Shown here in pieces: positions 12,401 through 25,227 of a stretch of 64,000 bases of DNA; the first letter of the stretch is position 1, and each line of letters starts with the position of its first letter. This stretch comes from Chlorocebus sabaeus (lineage: Eukaryota > Chordata > Mammalia > Primates > Cercopithecidae): assembly GCF_047675955.1 (NCBI RefSeq), contig NW_027327441.1, positions 310,001 to 374,000 on the forward strand. The letters run 5' to 3'. The notes under the pieces are model-generated. The model was not told where the DNA came from. It did no database searches and was given only the letters and a program-made list of their open reading frames with translations. Made by a program: the position numbers and the translations under genes.

Positions 12401-14604
12401 CCAATTCCACAAGAACAGCCTAATCGAAAGGCTTCTTGAAGGGAAAGATGTAACTCTGTGAGATGAATTAACAGAACACAGAGCAGTTTCTCAGAAAGCT
12501 TCTTTCCAGTTTTGAACGGAAGATACTTCCTTTTTCACCATTGCCCTCTACGGGCTTCCAAATATCCCTTTGCGAATTCCACTAGAACAGCCTTAGCGAA
12601 AGGCTTCTTGAAGGGAAAGATGTAACGTTGTGAGATGAATTAACAGAACACAGAGCAGTTTCTCAGAAAGATTCTTTCCAGTTTTGAACGGAAGATACTT
12701 CCTTTTTCACCATAGCCCTCAATGGGCTTTCAAATATCCCTTTGCCAATTACACAAGAACAGCCTTAGCGAAAGGCTTCTTGAAGGGAAAGATGTAACTC
12801 TGTGAGATGAATTAACAGAACACAGAGCAGTTTCTCGGAAAGCTTCTTTCCAGTTTTGAACGGAAGATATTTCGTGTTTCTCCGTAGCCCTCTATGGGCT
12901 TCCAAATATCACTTTGCGAATTCCACAAGAACAGCCTTAGCGAAAGGCTTCTTGAAGGGAAAGATGTAACTCTGTGAGATGAATTAACAGAACACAGAGC
13001 AGTTTCTCAGAAAGCTTCTTTCCAGTTTTGAACGGAAGATATTTCCTTTTTCACCATAGCCCTCTATGGGCTTCTAAATATCACTTTGCCAATTCCACAA
13101 GAACAGCCTTATCGAAAGGCTTCTTGAAGGGAAAGATGTAACTCGGTGAGATGAATTAACAGAACACAGAGCAGTTTCTCAGAAAGCTTCTTTCCAGTTT
13201 TGAACGGAAGATATTTCCTTTTTCACCATAGCCCTCTATGGGCTTCCAAATATCCCTTTGCCAATTCCACAAGAACAGCTTTAGCAAAAGGCTTCTTGAA
13301 GGGAACGATGTAACTCTGTGAGATGAATTAACAGAACACAGAGCAGTTTCTCAGAAAGCTTCTTTCCAGTTTTGAACGGAAGATATTTCGTTTTTCACCA
13401 TAGCCCTCTATGGGTTTCCAAATATCCCTTTGCCAATTCCACAAGAACTGCCTTAGCGAAAGGCTTCTTGAAGGGAAAGATGTAACTCTGTGAGATGAAT
13501 TAACAGAACACAGAGCACTTTCTCAGAAAGCTTCTTTCCAGTTTTGAACGGAAGATATTTCATTTTTCACCACAGCCCTCTATGGGCTTCCAAATATCCC
13601 TTTGCCAATTCCACAAGAACAGCCTTAGCGAAAGGCTTCTTGAAGGGAAAGATGTAACTCTGTGAGATGAATTAACAGAACACAGAGCAGTTTCTCAGAA
13701 AGCTTCTTTCCAGTTTTGAACGGAAGATATTTCGTTTTTCACCATAGCCCTCTATGGGCTTCCAAATATCCCTTTGCCAATTCCACAAGAACAGCCTTAG
13801 CGAAAGGCTTCTTGAAGGGAAAGATGTAACTCTGTGAGATGAATTAACAGAACACAGAGCAGTTTCTCAGAAAGCTTCTTTCCAGTTTTGAACGGAAGAT
13901 ATTTCCTTTTTCACCATAGCCCTCTATCGGCTTCCAAATATCACTTTGCCAATTCCACAAGAACAGACTTAGCGAAAGGCTTCTTGAAGGGAAAGATGTA
14001 ACTCTGTGAGATGAATTAACAGAACACAGAGCAGTTTCTCAGAAAGCTTCTTTCCAGTTTTGAACGGAAGATATTTCCTTTTTCACCATAGCCCTCTATG
14101 GGCTTCCAAATATCCCTTTGCCAATTCCACAAGAACAGCCTTAGCGAAAGGCTTCTTGAAGGGAAAGATGTAACTCTGTGAGATGAATTAACAGAACACA
14201 GAGCAGTTTCTCAGAAAGCTTCTTTCCAGTTTTGAACGGAAGATATTTCCTTTTTCACCATAGCCCTCTATGGGCTTCCAAATATCACTTTGCCAATTCC
14301 AAAAGAACAACCTTAGCGAAAGGCTTCTTGAAGGGAAAGATGTAACTCTGTGAGATGAATTAACAGAACAAAGAGCAGTTTCTCAGAAAGCTTCTTTCCA
14401 GTTTTGAACGGAAGATATTTCCTTTTTCACCTTAGCCCTCTATGGGCTTCCAAATATCAGTTTGCCAATTCCACAAGAACAGCCTAATCGAAAGGCTTCT
14501 TGAAGGGAAAGATGTAACTCTGTGAGATGAATTAACAGAACACAGAGCAGTTTCTCAGAAAGCTTCTTTCCAGTTTTGAACGGAAGATACTTCCTTTTTC
14601 ACCA
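9448..14604 (-). repeat. Higher-order unit, 30 monomers (5,157 bp), best-ordered reference unit
   Basis: The length is 30 x 172 minus 3, accounted for by two 'tttttccc' deletions and one 'ggcttttgaaggg' deletion at 11571. Diagnostic monomers in order are: tacgtgc/actagaac; caattacac; agtatccctcc; tgctaattcc; cactgtgagttgaatt; catagcaatctacggg; tagcgctc; aacagagag/gcatctttcc/gaacgaaag; catagcacttaatggg; ctctgtagg; gggcctcc/aacaaaac; ccttggg/aataccac; cactttgtc/attaatag; gcactatctcaaaaag; ggattcttgcag; caagtcc/aagagaac; gaaatgaaag; cctaatcg; tacgggc; cgtgtttctcc; gcgaattcc; cttctaaat; agctttagcaaaag; aactgcc; two near-consensus; tatcggc; near-consensus; ccaaaag; ccttagcc. I use this order to read the other blocks. 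Confidence 0.85.
10787..10803 (-). other. Near-CENP-B box (8 of 9 core bases)
   Basis: Same sequence, in the eighth monomer of the 30-mer reference unit and the only such site in that unit. Confidence 0.6.
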
Positions 14605-15943
14605 TTGCCCTCTACGTGCTTCCAAATATCCCTTTGCGAATTCCACTAGAACAGCCTTAGCGAAAGGCTTCTTGAAGGGAAAGATGTAACGTTGTGAGAT
14701 GAATTAACAGAACACAGAGCAGTTTCTCAGAAAGATTCTTTCCAGTTTTGAACGGAAGATACTTCCTTTTTCACCATAGCCCTCCATGGGCTTTCAAATA
14801 TCCCTTTGCCAATTACACAAGAACAGCCTTAGCGAAAGGCTTCTTGAAGGGAAAGATGTAACTCTGTGAGATGAATTAACAGAACACAGAGCAGTTTCTC
14901 AGAAGGCTTCTTTCCAGTATTGAACGCAAGATATTTCCTTTTTCACAGTATCCCTCCATGGACTTCCAAATATCACTTTGCCAATTCCACAAGAACAGCC
15001 TTAGCGAAAGGGTTCTTGAAGGGAAAGATGTAACTCTGTGAGATGAATTAACGGAACACAGAGCAGTTTCTCAGAAAGCTTCTTTCCAGTTTTGAACGGA
15101 AGTTATTTCCTTTTTCACCATAGCCCTCTATGGGCTTCCAAATATCACTTTGCTAATTCCACAACAACAGCCTTAGCGAAAGGCTTCTTGAAGGGAAAGA
15201 TGTAACTCTGTGAGATGAATTAACAGAACACAGAGCAGTTTCTCAGAATGCTTCTTTCCAATATTGAACGCAAGATATTTCCTTTTTCACAGTAGCCCTC
15301 CATGGACTTCCAAATATCCCTTTGCCAATTCCAAAAGAACAGCCTTAGCGAAAGGCTTCTTGAAGGGAAAGATGTAACACTGTGAGTTGAATTAACAGAA
15401 CACAGAGCAGTTTCTCAGAAAGCTTCTTTCCAGTTTTGAACGGAAGATATTTCCTTTATCACCATAGCAATCTACGGGCTTCCAAATATCACTTTGCCAA
15501 TTCCACAAGAACAGCCTTAGCGAAAGGCTTCTTGAAGGGAAAATTGTAACACTGTGAGATGAATTAACAGAACACAGAGCAGTTTCTCAGAAAGCTTCTT
15601 TCCAGTTTTGAAAGGAAGACACTTCCTTTTTCCCATAGCGCTCTATGGGCTTCCAAATATCCCTTTTCCAATTCCACAAGAACAGCCTTAGCGAAAGGCT
15701 GCTTGAAGGGAAAGATGTAACTCTGTGAAATGAATTAACAGAACACAGAGCAGTTTCTCAGAAAGCTTCTTTCCAGTTTTGAACGGAAGATTTTTCCTTT
15801 TTCACCATAGCCCTCAATGGGCTTCCAAATATCACTTTGCCAATTCCACAAGAACAGCCTTAGCGAAAGGCTTCTTGAAGGGAAAGATGTAACTCTGTGA
15901 GATGAATTAACGGAACAGAGAGCAGTTTCTCAGAAAGCATCTT

Positions 15944-15960
15944 TCCAGTTTTGAACGAAA
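15944..15960 (-). other. Near-CENP-B box (8 of 9 core bases)
   Basis: Same sequence, 13,064 bp after the site at 2880, as expected from the superunit duplication. Confidence 0.6.
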
Positions 15961-18865
15961 GGTATTTCCTTTTTCACCATAGCACTTAATGGGCTTCCAA
16001 ATATCCCTTTGCCAATTCCACAAGAACAGCCTTAGCGAAAGACTTCTTGAAGGGAAAGATGTAACTCTGTGGGATGAATTAACAGAAAACAGAGCAGTTT
16101 CTCAGAAAGCTTCTTTCCAGTATTGAACCGAAGATATTTCCTTTTTCACCGTAGCCCTCTGTAGGCTTCCAAAGATCACTTTGCCAATTCCACAAGAACA
16201 GCCTTAGCGAAAGGCTTCTTGAAGGGAAAGATGTAACTCTGTGAGATGAATTAACAGAACACAGAGCAGTTTCTCAGAAAGCTTCTTTCCAGTTTTGAAA
16301 GGAAGATACTTCCATTTTCCCATAGCCCTCTATGGGCCTCCAAATATCCCTTTTCCAATTCCACAAGAACAGCCTTAGCGAAAGGCTTCTTGAAGGGAAA
16401 GATGTAACTCTGTGAGATGAATTAACAGAACACAGAGCAGTTTCTCGGAAAGCTTCTTTCCAGTTTTGAACGGAAGATATTTCCTTTTTCACCATAGCCC
16501 TCTATGGGCTTCCAAATATCCCTTTGCCAATTCCACAAGAACAGCTTTAGCAAAAGGCTTCTTGAAGGGAACGATGTAACTCTGTGAGATGAATTAACAG
16601 AACACAGAGCAGTTTCTCAGAAAGCTTCTTTCCAGTTTTGAACGGAAGATATTTCGTTTTTCACCATAGCCCTCTATGGGTTTCCAAATATCCCTTTGCC
16701 AATTCCACAAGAACTGCCTTAGCGAAAGGCTTGTTGAAGGGAAAGATGTAACTCTGTGAGATGAATTAACAGAACACAGAGCACTTTCTCAGAAAGCTTC
16801 TTTCCAGTTTTGAACGGAAGATATTTCCTTTTTCACCATAGCCCTCTATGGGCTTCCAAATATCCCTTTGACAATTCCACAAGAACAGCCTTAGCGAAAG
16901 GCTTCTTGAAGGGAAAGATGTAACTCTGTGAGATGAATTAACAGAACACAGAGCAGTTTCTCGGAAAGCTTCTTTCCAGTTTTGAACGGAAGATATTTCG
17001 TTTTTCACCATAGCCCTCTATGGGCTTCCAAATATCTCTTTGCCAATTCCACAAGAACAGCCTTAGCGAAAGGCTTCTTGAAGGGAAAGATGTAACTCTG
17101 TGAGATGAATTAACAGAACACAGAGCAGTTTCTCAGAAAGCTTCTTTCGAGTTTTGAACGGAAGATATTTCCTTTTTCACCATAGCCCTCTATCGGCTTC
17201 CAAATATCACTTTGCCAATTCCACAAGAACAGACTTAGCGAAAGGTTTCTTGAAGGGAAAGATGTAACTCTGTGAGATGAATTAACAGAACACAGAGCAG
17301 TTTCTCAGAAAGCTTCTTTCCAGTTTTGAACGGAAGATATTTCCTTTTTCACCATAGCCCTCTATGGGCTTCCAAATATCCCTTTGCCAATTCCACAAGA
17401 ACAGCCTTAGCGAAAGGCTTCTTGAAGGGAAAGATGTAACTCTGTGAGATGAATTAACAGAACACAGAGCAGTTTCTCAGAAAGCTTCTTTCCAGTATAT
17501 AATGCAAGATATTTCCTTTTTCACCGTAGCCCTCCTTGGGCTTCCAAATATCTCTTTGCCAATTCCACAAGAACAGCCTTAGCGAAAGGCTTCTTGAAGG
17601 GAAAGATGTAACTCGGCGAGATGAATTAACAGAACACAGAGCAGTTTCTCAGGATGCTTCTTTCCAGTTTTGAACGGAAGATTTTTCCTTTTTCACCGTA
17701 GCCCTCTATGGGCTTCCAAATATCACTTTGCCAATTCCACAAGAACAGCCTTAGCGAAAGGCTTCTTGAAGGGAAAGATGTAACTCTGTGAGATGAATTA
17801 ACAGAACACAGAGCAGTTTCTCAGAAGGCTTCTTTCCAGTATTGAACGCAAGATATTTCCTTTTTCACAGTATCCCTCCATGGACTTCCAAATATCACTT
17901 TGCCAATTCCACAAGAACAGCCTTAGCGAAAGGGTTCTTGAAGGGAAAGATGTAACTCTGTGAGATGAATTAACGGAACACAGAGCAGTTTCTCAGAAAG
18001 CTTCTTTCCAGTTTTGAACGGAAGTTATTTCCTTTTTCACCATAGCCCTCTATGGGCTTCCAAATATCACTTTGCTAATTCCACAACAACAGCCTTAGCG
18101 AAAGGCTTCTTGAAGGGAAAGATGTAACTCTGTGAGATGAATTAACAGAACACAGAGCAGTTTCTCAGAATGCTTCTTTCCAATATTGAACGCAAGATAT
18201 TTCCTTTTTCACAGTAGCCCTCCATGGACTTCCAAATATCCCTTTGCCAATTCCACAAGAACAGCCTTAGCGAAAGGCTTCTTGAAGGGAAAGATGTAAC
18301 ACTGTGAGTTGAATTAACAGAACACAGAGCAGTTACTCAGAAAGCTTCTTTCCAGTTTTGAACGGAAGATATTTCCTTTATCACCATAGCAATCTACGGG
18401 CTTCCAAATATCACTTTGCCAATTCCACAAGAACAGCCTTAGCGAAAGGCTTCTTGAAGGGAAAATTGTAACACTGTGAGATGAATTAACAGAACACAGA
18501 GCAGTTTCTCAGAAAGCTTCTTTCCAGTTTTGAAAGGAAGACACTTCCTTTTTCCCATAGCGCTCTATGGGCTTCCAAATATCCCTTTTCCAATTCCACA
18601 AGAACAGCCTTAGCGAAAGGCTTCTTGAAGGGAAAGATGTAACTCTGTGAAATGAATTAACAGAACACAGAGCAGTTTCTCAGAAAGCTTCTTTCCAGTT
18701 TTGAACGGAAGATTTTTCCTTTTTCACCATAGCCCTCAATGGGCTTCCAAATATCACTTTGCCAATTCCACAAGAACAGCCTTAGCGAAAGGCTTCTTGA
18801 AGGGAAAGATGTAACTCTGTGAGATGAATTAACGGAACAGAGAGCAGTTTCTCAGAAAGCATCTT

Positions 18866-18882
18866 TCCAGTTTTGAACGAAA
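18866..18882 (-). other. Near-CENP-B box (8 of 9 core bases)
   Basis: Same sequence, 13,064 bp after the site at 5802. Confidence 0.6.
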
Positions 18883-21800
18883 GATATTTCCTTTTTCACC
18901 ATAGCACTTAATGGGCTTCCAAATATCCCTTTGCCAATTCCACAAGAACAGCCTTAGCGAAAGGCTTCTTGAAGGGAAAGATGTAACTCTGTGGGATGAA
19001 TTAACAGAAAACAGAGCAGTTTCTCAGAAAGCTTCTTTCCAGTATTGAACCGAAGATATTTCCTTTTTCACCGTAGCCCTCTGTAGGCTTCCAAAGATCA
19101 CTTTGCCAATTCCACAAGAACAGCCTTAGCGAAAGGCTTCTTGAAGGGAAAGATGTAACTCTGTGAGATGAATTAACAGAACACAGAGCAGTTTCTCAGA
19201 AAGCTTCTTTCCAGTTTTGAAAGGAAGATACTTCCTTTTTCCCGTAGCCCTCTATGGGCCTCCAAATATCCCTTTTCCAATTCCACAAGAACAGCCTTAG
19301 CGAAAGGCTTCTTGAAGGGAAAGATGTAACACTGTGAGATGAATTAACAAAACACAGAGCAGTTTCTCAGAAAGCTTCTTTCCAGTATTGAACGCAAGAT
19401 ATTTACTTTTTCACCGTAGCCCTCCTTGGGCTTCCAAATACCACTTTGCCAATTCCACAAGAACAGCCTAATCGAAAGGCTTCTTGAAGGGAAAGATGTA
19501 ACTCTGTGAGATGAATTAACAGAACACAGAGCAGTTTCTCAGAAAGCTTCTTTCCAGTTTTGAACGGAAGATATTTCCTTTTTCACCATAGCCCTCTATG
19601 GGCTTCCAAATATCACTTTGTCAATTCCACAAGAACAGCCTTAGCGAAAGGCTTTTGAAGGGAAAGATGTAACTCTGTGAGATGAATTAATAGAACACGG
19701 AGCAGTTTCTCAGAAAGCTTCTTTCCAGTTTTGAACGGAAGATATTTCCTTTTTCACCATAGCCCTCTATGGGCTTCCAAATATCACTTTGCCAATTCCA
19801 CAAGAACAGCCTTAGCGAAAGGCTTCTTGAAGGCAAAGATGTAACTCTTTGAGGTGAGTTAACAGAACACAGAGCACTATCTCAAAAAGCTTCTTTCCAG
19901 TATTGAACGCAAGATATTTCCTTTTTCACAGTAGCCCTCCATGGACTTCCAAATATCTCTTTGCCAATTCCACAAGAACAGCCTTAGCAAAAGGATTCTT
20001 GCAGGGAAAGACGTAACTCTGTGAGATGAATTAACAGAACACAGAGCAGTTTCTCAGAAAGCTTCTTTCCAGTTTTGAACGGAAGATATTTCCTTTTTCA
20101 CCATAGCCCTCTATGGGCTTCCAAATATCCCTTTGCCAAGTCCACAAGAACAGCCTTAGCGAAAGGCTTCTTGAAGGGAAAGATGTAACTCTCTGAGATG
20201 AATTAAGAGAACACAGAGCAGTTTCTCAGAAAGCTTCTTTCCAGTTTTGAACGGAAGACATTTCCTTTTCCACCATATCCCTCAATGGGCTTCCAAATAT
20301 CACTTTGCCAATTCCACAAGAACAACCTTAGCGAAAAGCTTCTTGAAATGAAAGATGGAACTCTGTGGGATGAATTAACGGAACACAGAGCAGTTTCTCA
20401 GAAAGCTTCTTTCCAGTTTTAAACGGAAGATATTTCCTTTTTCACCATAGCCCTCTATGGGCTTCCAAATATCACTTTGCCAATTCCACAAGAACAGCCT
20501 AATCGAAAGGCTTCTTGAAGGGAAAGATGTAACTCTGTGAGATGAATTAAAAGAACACAGAGCAGTTTCTCAGAAAGCTTCTTTCCAGTTTTGAACGGAA
20601 GATACTTCCTTTTTCACCATTGCCCTCTACGGGCTTCCAAATATCCCTTTGCGAATTCCACTAGAACAGCCTTAGCGAAAGGCTTCTTGAAGGGAAAGAT
20701 GTAACGTTGTGAGATGAATTAACAGAACACAGAGCAGTTTCTCAGAAAGATTCTTTCCAGTTTTGAACGGAAGATACTTCCTTTTTCACCATAGCCCTCA
20801 ATGGGCTTTCAAATATCCCTTTGCCAATTACACAAGAACAGCCTTAGCGAAAGGCTTCTTGAAGGGAAAGATGTAACTCTGTGAGATGAATTAACAGAAC
20901 ACAGAGCAGTTTCTCGGAAAGCTTCTTTCCAGTTTTGAACGGAAGATATTTCGTGTTTCTCCATAGCCCTCTATGGGCTTCCAAATATCACTTTGCGAAT
21001 TCCACAAGAACAGCCTTAGCGAAAGGCTTCTTGAAGGGAAAGATGTAACTCTGTGAGATGAATTAACAGAACACAGAGCAGTTTCTCAGAAAGCTTCTTT
21101 CCAGTTTTGAACGGAAGATATTTCCTTTTTCACCATAGCCCTCTATGGGCTTCTAAATATCACTTTGCCAATTCCACAAGAACAGCCTTATCGAAAGGCT
21201 TCTTGAAGGGAAAGATGTAACTCGGTGAGATGAATTAACAGAACACAGAGCAGTTTCTCAGAAAGCTTCTTTCCAGTTTTGAACGGAAGATATTTCCTTT
21301 TTCACCATAGCCCTCTATGGGCTTCCAAATATCCCTTTGCCAATTCCACAAGAACAGCTTTAGCAAAAGGCTTCTTGAAGGGAACGATGTAACTCTGTGA
21401 GATGAATTAACAGAACACAGAGCAGTTTCTCAGAAAGCTTCTTTCCAGTTTTGAACGGAAGATATTTCGTTTTTCACCATAGCCCTCTATGGGTTTCCAA
21501 ATATCCCTTTGCCAATTCCACAAGAACTGCCTTAGCGAAAGGCTTCTTGAAGGGAAAGATGTAACTCTGTGAGATGAATTAACAGAACACAGAGCACTTT
21601 CTCAGAAAGCTTCTTTCCAGTTTTGAACAGAAGATATTTCCTTTTTCACCATAGCCCTCTATGGGCTTCCAAATATCCCTTTGCCAATTCCACAAGAACA
21701 GCCTTAGCGAAAGGCTTCTTGAAGGGAAAGAGGTAACTCTGTGAGATGAATTAACAGAACACAGAGCAGTTTCTCAGAAAGCATCTTTCCAGTTTTGAAC

Positions 21801-23850
21801 GGAAGATATTTCGTTTTTCACCATAGCCCTCTATGGGCTTCCAAATATCCCTTTGCCAATTCCACAAGAACAGCCTTAGCGAAAGGCTTCTTGAAGGGAA
21901 AGATGTAACTCTGTGAGATGAATTAACAGAACACAGAGCAGTTTCTCAGAAAGCTTCTTTCCAGTTTTGAACGGAAGATATTTCCTTTTTCACCATAGCC
22001 CTCTATCGGCTTCCAAATATCACTTTGCCAATTCCACAAGAACAGACTTAGCGAAAGGCTTCTTGAAGGGAAAGATGTAACTCTGTGAGATGAATTAACA
22101 GAACACAGAGCAGTTTCTCAGAAAGCTTCTTTCCAGTTTTGAACGGAAGATATTTCCTTTTTCACCATAGCCCTCTATGGGCTTCCAAATATCACTTTGC
22201 CAATTCCACAAGAACAGCCTTAGCGAAAGGCTTCTTGAAGGGAAAGATGTAACTCTGTGAGATGAATTAACAGAACACAGAGCAGTTTCTCAGAAAGCTT
22301 CTTTCCAGTTTTGAACGGAAGATATTTCCTTTTTCACCATAGCCCTCTATGGGCTTCCAAATATCACTTTGCCAATTCCAAAAGAACAACCTTAGCGAAA
22401 GGCTTCTTGAAGGGAAAGATGTAACTCTGTGAGATGAATTAACAGAACACAGAGCAGTTTCTCAGAAAGCTTCTTTCCAGTTTTGAACGGAAGATACTTC
22501 CTTTTTCACCATTGCCCTCTACGTGCTTCCAAATATCCCTTTGCGAATTCCACTAGAACAGCCTTAGCGAAAGGCTTCTTGAAGGGAAAGATGTAACGTT
22601 GTGAGATGAATTAACAGAACACAGAGCAGTTTCTCAGAAAGATTCTTTCCAGTTTTGAACGGAAGATACTTCCTTTTTCACCATAGCCCTCAATGGGCTT
22701 TCAAATATCCCTTTGCCAATTACACAAGAACAGCCTTAGCGAAAGGCTTCTTGAAGGGAAAGATGTAACTCTGTGAGATGAATTAACAGAACACAGAGCA
22801 GTTTCTCAGAAGGCTTCTTTCCAGTATTGAACGCAAGATATTTCCTTTTTCACAGTATCCCTCCATGGACTTCCAAATATCACTTTGCCAATTCCACAAG
22901 AACAGCCTTAGCGAAAGGGTTCTTGAAGGGAAAGATGTAACTCTGTGAGATGAATTAACGGAACACAGAGCAGTTTCTCAGAAAGCTTCTTTCCAGTTTT
23001 GAACGGAAGTTATTTCCTTTTTCACCATAGCCCTCTATGGGCTTCCAAATATCACTTTGCTAATTCCACAACAACAGCCTTAGCGAAAGGCTTCTTGAAG
23101 GGAAAGATGTAACTCTGTGAGATGAATTAACAGAACACAGAGCAGTTTCTCAGAATGCTTCTTTCCAATATTGAACGCAAGATATTTCCTGTTTCACAGT
23201 AGCCCTCCATGGACTTCCAAATATCCCTTTGCCAATTCCAAAAGAACAGCCTTAGCGAAAGGCTTCTTGAAGGGAAAGATGTAACACTGTGAGTTGAATT
23301 AACAGAACACAGAGCAGTTTCTCAGAAAGCTTCTTTCCAGTTTTGAACGGAAGATATTTCCTTTATCACCATAGCAATCTACGGGCTTCCAAATATCACT
23401 TTGCCAATTCCACAAGAACAGCCTTAGCGAAAGGCTTCTTGAAGGGAAAATTGTAACACTGTGAGATGAATTAACAGAACACAGAGCAGTTTCTCAGAAA
23501 GCTTCTTTCCAGTTTTGAAAGGAAGACACTTCCTTTTTCCCATAGCGCTCTATGGGCTTCCAAATATCCCTTTTCCAATTCCACAAGAACAGCCTTAGCG
23601 AAAGGCTGCTTGAAGGGAAAGATGTAACTCTGTGAAATGAATTAACAGAACACAGAGCAGTTTCTCAGAAAGCTTCTTTCCAGTTTTGAACGGAAGATTT
23701 TTCCTTTTTCACCATAGCCCTCAATGGGCTTCCAAATATCACTTTGCCAATTCCACAAGAACAGCCTTAGCGAAAGGCTTCTTGAAGGGAAAGATGTAAC
23801 TCTGTGAGATGAATTAACGGAACAGAGAGCAGTTTCTCAGAAAGCATCTT

Positions 23851-23867
23851 TCCAGTTTTGAACGAAA
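23851..23867 (-). other. Near-CENP-B box (8 of 9 core bases)
   Basis: Same sequence, 13,064 bp after the site at 10787. Confidence 0.6.
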
Positions 23868-25215
23868 GATATTTCCTTTTTCACCATAGCACTTAATGGG
23901 CTTCCAAATATCCCTTTGCCAATTCCACAAGAACAGCCTTAGCGAAAGACTTCTTGAAGGGAAAGATGTAACTCTGTGGGATGAATTAACAGAAAACAGA
24001 GCAGTTTCTCAGAAAGATTCTTTCCAGTATTGAACCGAAGATATTTCCTTTTTCACCATAGCCCTCTGTAGGCTTCCAAAGATCACTTTGCCAATTCCAC
24101 AAGAACAGCCTTAGCGAAAGGCTTCTTGAAGGGAAAGATGTAACTCTGTGAGATGAATTAACAGAACACAGAGCAGTTTCTCAGAAAGCTTCTTTCCAGT
24201 TTTGAAAGGAAGATACTTCCTTTTTCCCATAGCCCTCTACGGGCCTCCAAATATCCCTTTTCCAATTCCACAAGAACAGCCTTAGCGAAAGGCTTCTTGA
24301 AGGGAAAGATGTAACACTGTGAGATGAATTAACAAAACACAGAGCAGTTTCTCAGAAAGCTTCTTTCCAGTATTGAACGCAAGATATTTACTTTTTCACC
24401 GTAGCCCTCCTTGGGCTTCCAAATACCACTTTGCCAATTCCACAAGAACAGCCTAATCGAAAGGCTTCTTGAAGGGAAAGATGTAACTCTGTGAGATGAA
24501 TTAACAGAACACAGAGCAGTTTCTCAGAAAGGTTCTTTCCAGTTTTGAACGGAAGATATTTCCTTTTTCACCATAGCCCTCTATGGGCTTCCAAATATCA
24601 CTTTGTCAATTCCACAAGAACAGCCTTAGCGAAAGGCTTTTGAAGGGAAAGATGTAACTCTGTGAGATGAATTAATAGAACACGGAGCAGTTTCTCAGAA
24701 AGCTTCTTTCCAGTTTTGAACGGAAGATATTTCCTTTTTCACCATAGCCCTCTATGGGCTTCCAAATATCACTTTACCAATTCCACAAGAACAGCCTTAG
24801 CGAAAGGCTTCTTGAAGGCAAAGATGTAACTCTTTGAGGTGAATTAACAGAACACAGAGCAGTTTCTCAGAAAGCTTCTTTCCAGTTTTGAACGGAAGAT
24901 ATTTCCTTTTTCACCATAGCCCTCTATGGGCTTCCAAATATCACTTTGCCAATTCCACAAGAACAGCCTAATCGAAAGGCTTCTTGAAGGGAAAGATGTA
25001 ACTCTCTGAGATGAATTAAGAGAACACAGAGCAGTTTCTCAGAAAGCTTCTTTCCAGTTTTGAACGGAAGACATTTCCTTTTCCACCATAGCCCTCAATG
25101 GGCTTCCAAATACCACTTTGCCAATTCCACAAGAACAACCTTAGCGAAAAGCTTCTTGAAATGAAAGATGTAACTCTGTGGGATGAATTAACGGAACACA
25201 GAGCAGTTTCTCAGA

Positions 25216-25227
25216 AAGCTTTTCCAG
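25216..25227 (-). other. Diagnostic two-base deletion (aagcttttccag)
   Basis: The consensus aagcttctttccag has lost two bases, giving a 170-bp monomer. The only other copy is at 30543-30554, exactly 5,327 bp away, marking these as two copies of one duplication. Confidence 0.85.

Larger units (their letters stand above)
400..13463 (-). repeat. 13,064-bp superunit, copy 1 (76 monomers)
   Basis: Diagnostic substitutions recur at a constant offset of 13,064 bp: tatcgg at 861 and 13925; tacgtg-type markers at 1541/14605 and 9448/22512; ggcttttgaaggg at 6586/19650 and 11571/24635. The left edge is approximate: the match holds by about 500, while at 325 the cgtgtttctcc monomer is opposed to a different monomer. 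The near-absence of differences within the match suggests a recent block duplication. Confidence 0.8.
14605..22511 (-). repeat. Higher-order unit, 46 monomers (7,907 bp), second copy
   Basis: It is exactly as long as the unit at 1541-9447, with the same monomer order and the same five one-base deletions, including the ggcttttgaaggg monomer at 19650. It lies 13,064 bp downstream of that unit. Differences I noticed are isolated substitutions, such as 'cattttccc' at about 16313 where the first copy has 'ctttttccc', 'tttgacaatt' at about 16867, 'gtatataatg' at about 17505 where the first copy has 'gtatataacg', and 'gttactcag' at about 18341. Near the right end the monomer order differs slightly: the 'tatcagtttgcc' monomer present before 9448 is missing before 22512. 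Confidence 0.83.
13464..24840 (-). repeat. 13,064-bp superunit, copy 2 (truncated)
   Basis: This copy follows copy 1 directly and tracks it at offset 13,064 until about 24840. There it passes from the 'gaaggcaaag/tttgaggtga' monomer straight to a near-consensus one, skipping the 'gcactatctcaaaaag' and 'ggattcttgcag' features found in copy 1 near 11798-11930. The right edge is therefore a recombination or deletion junction between monomers. Confidence 0.78.
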
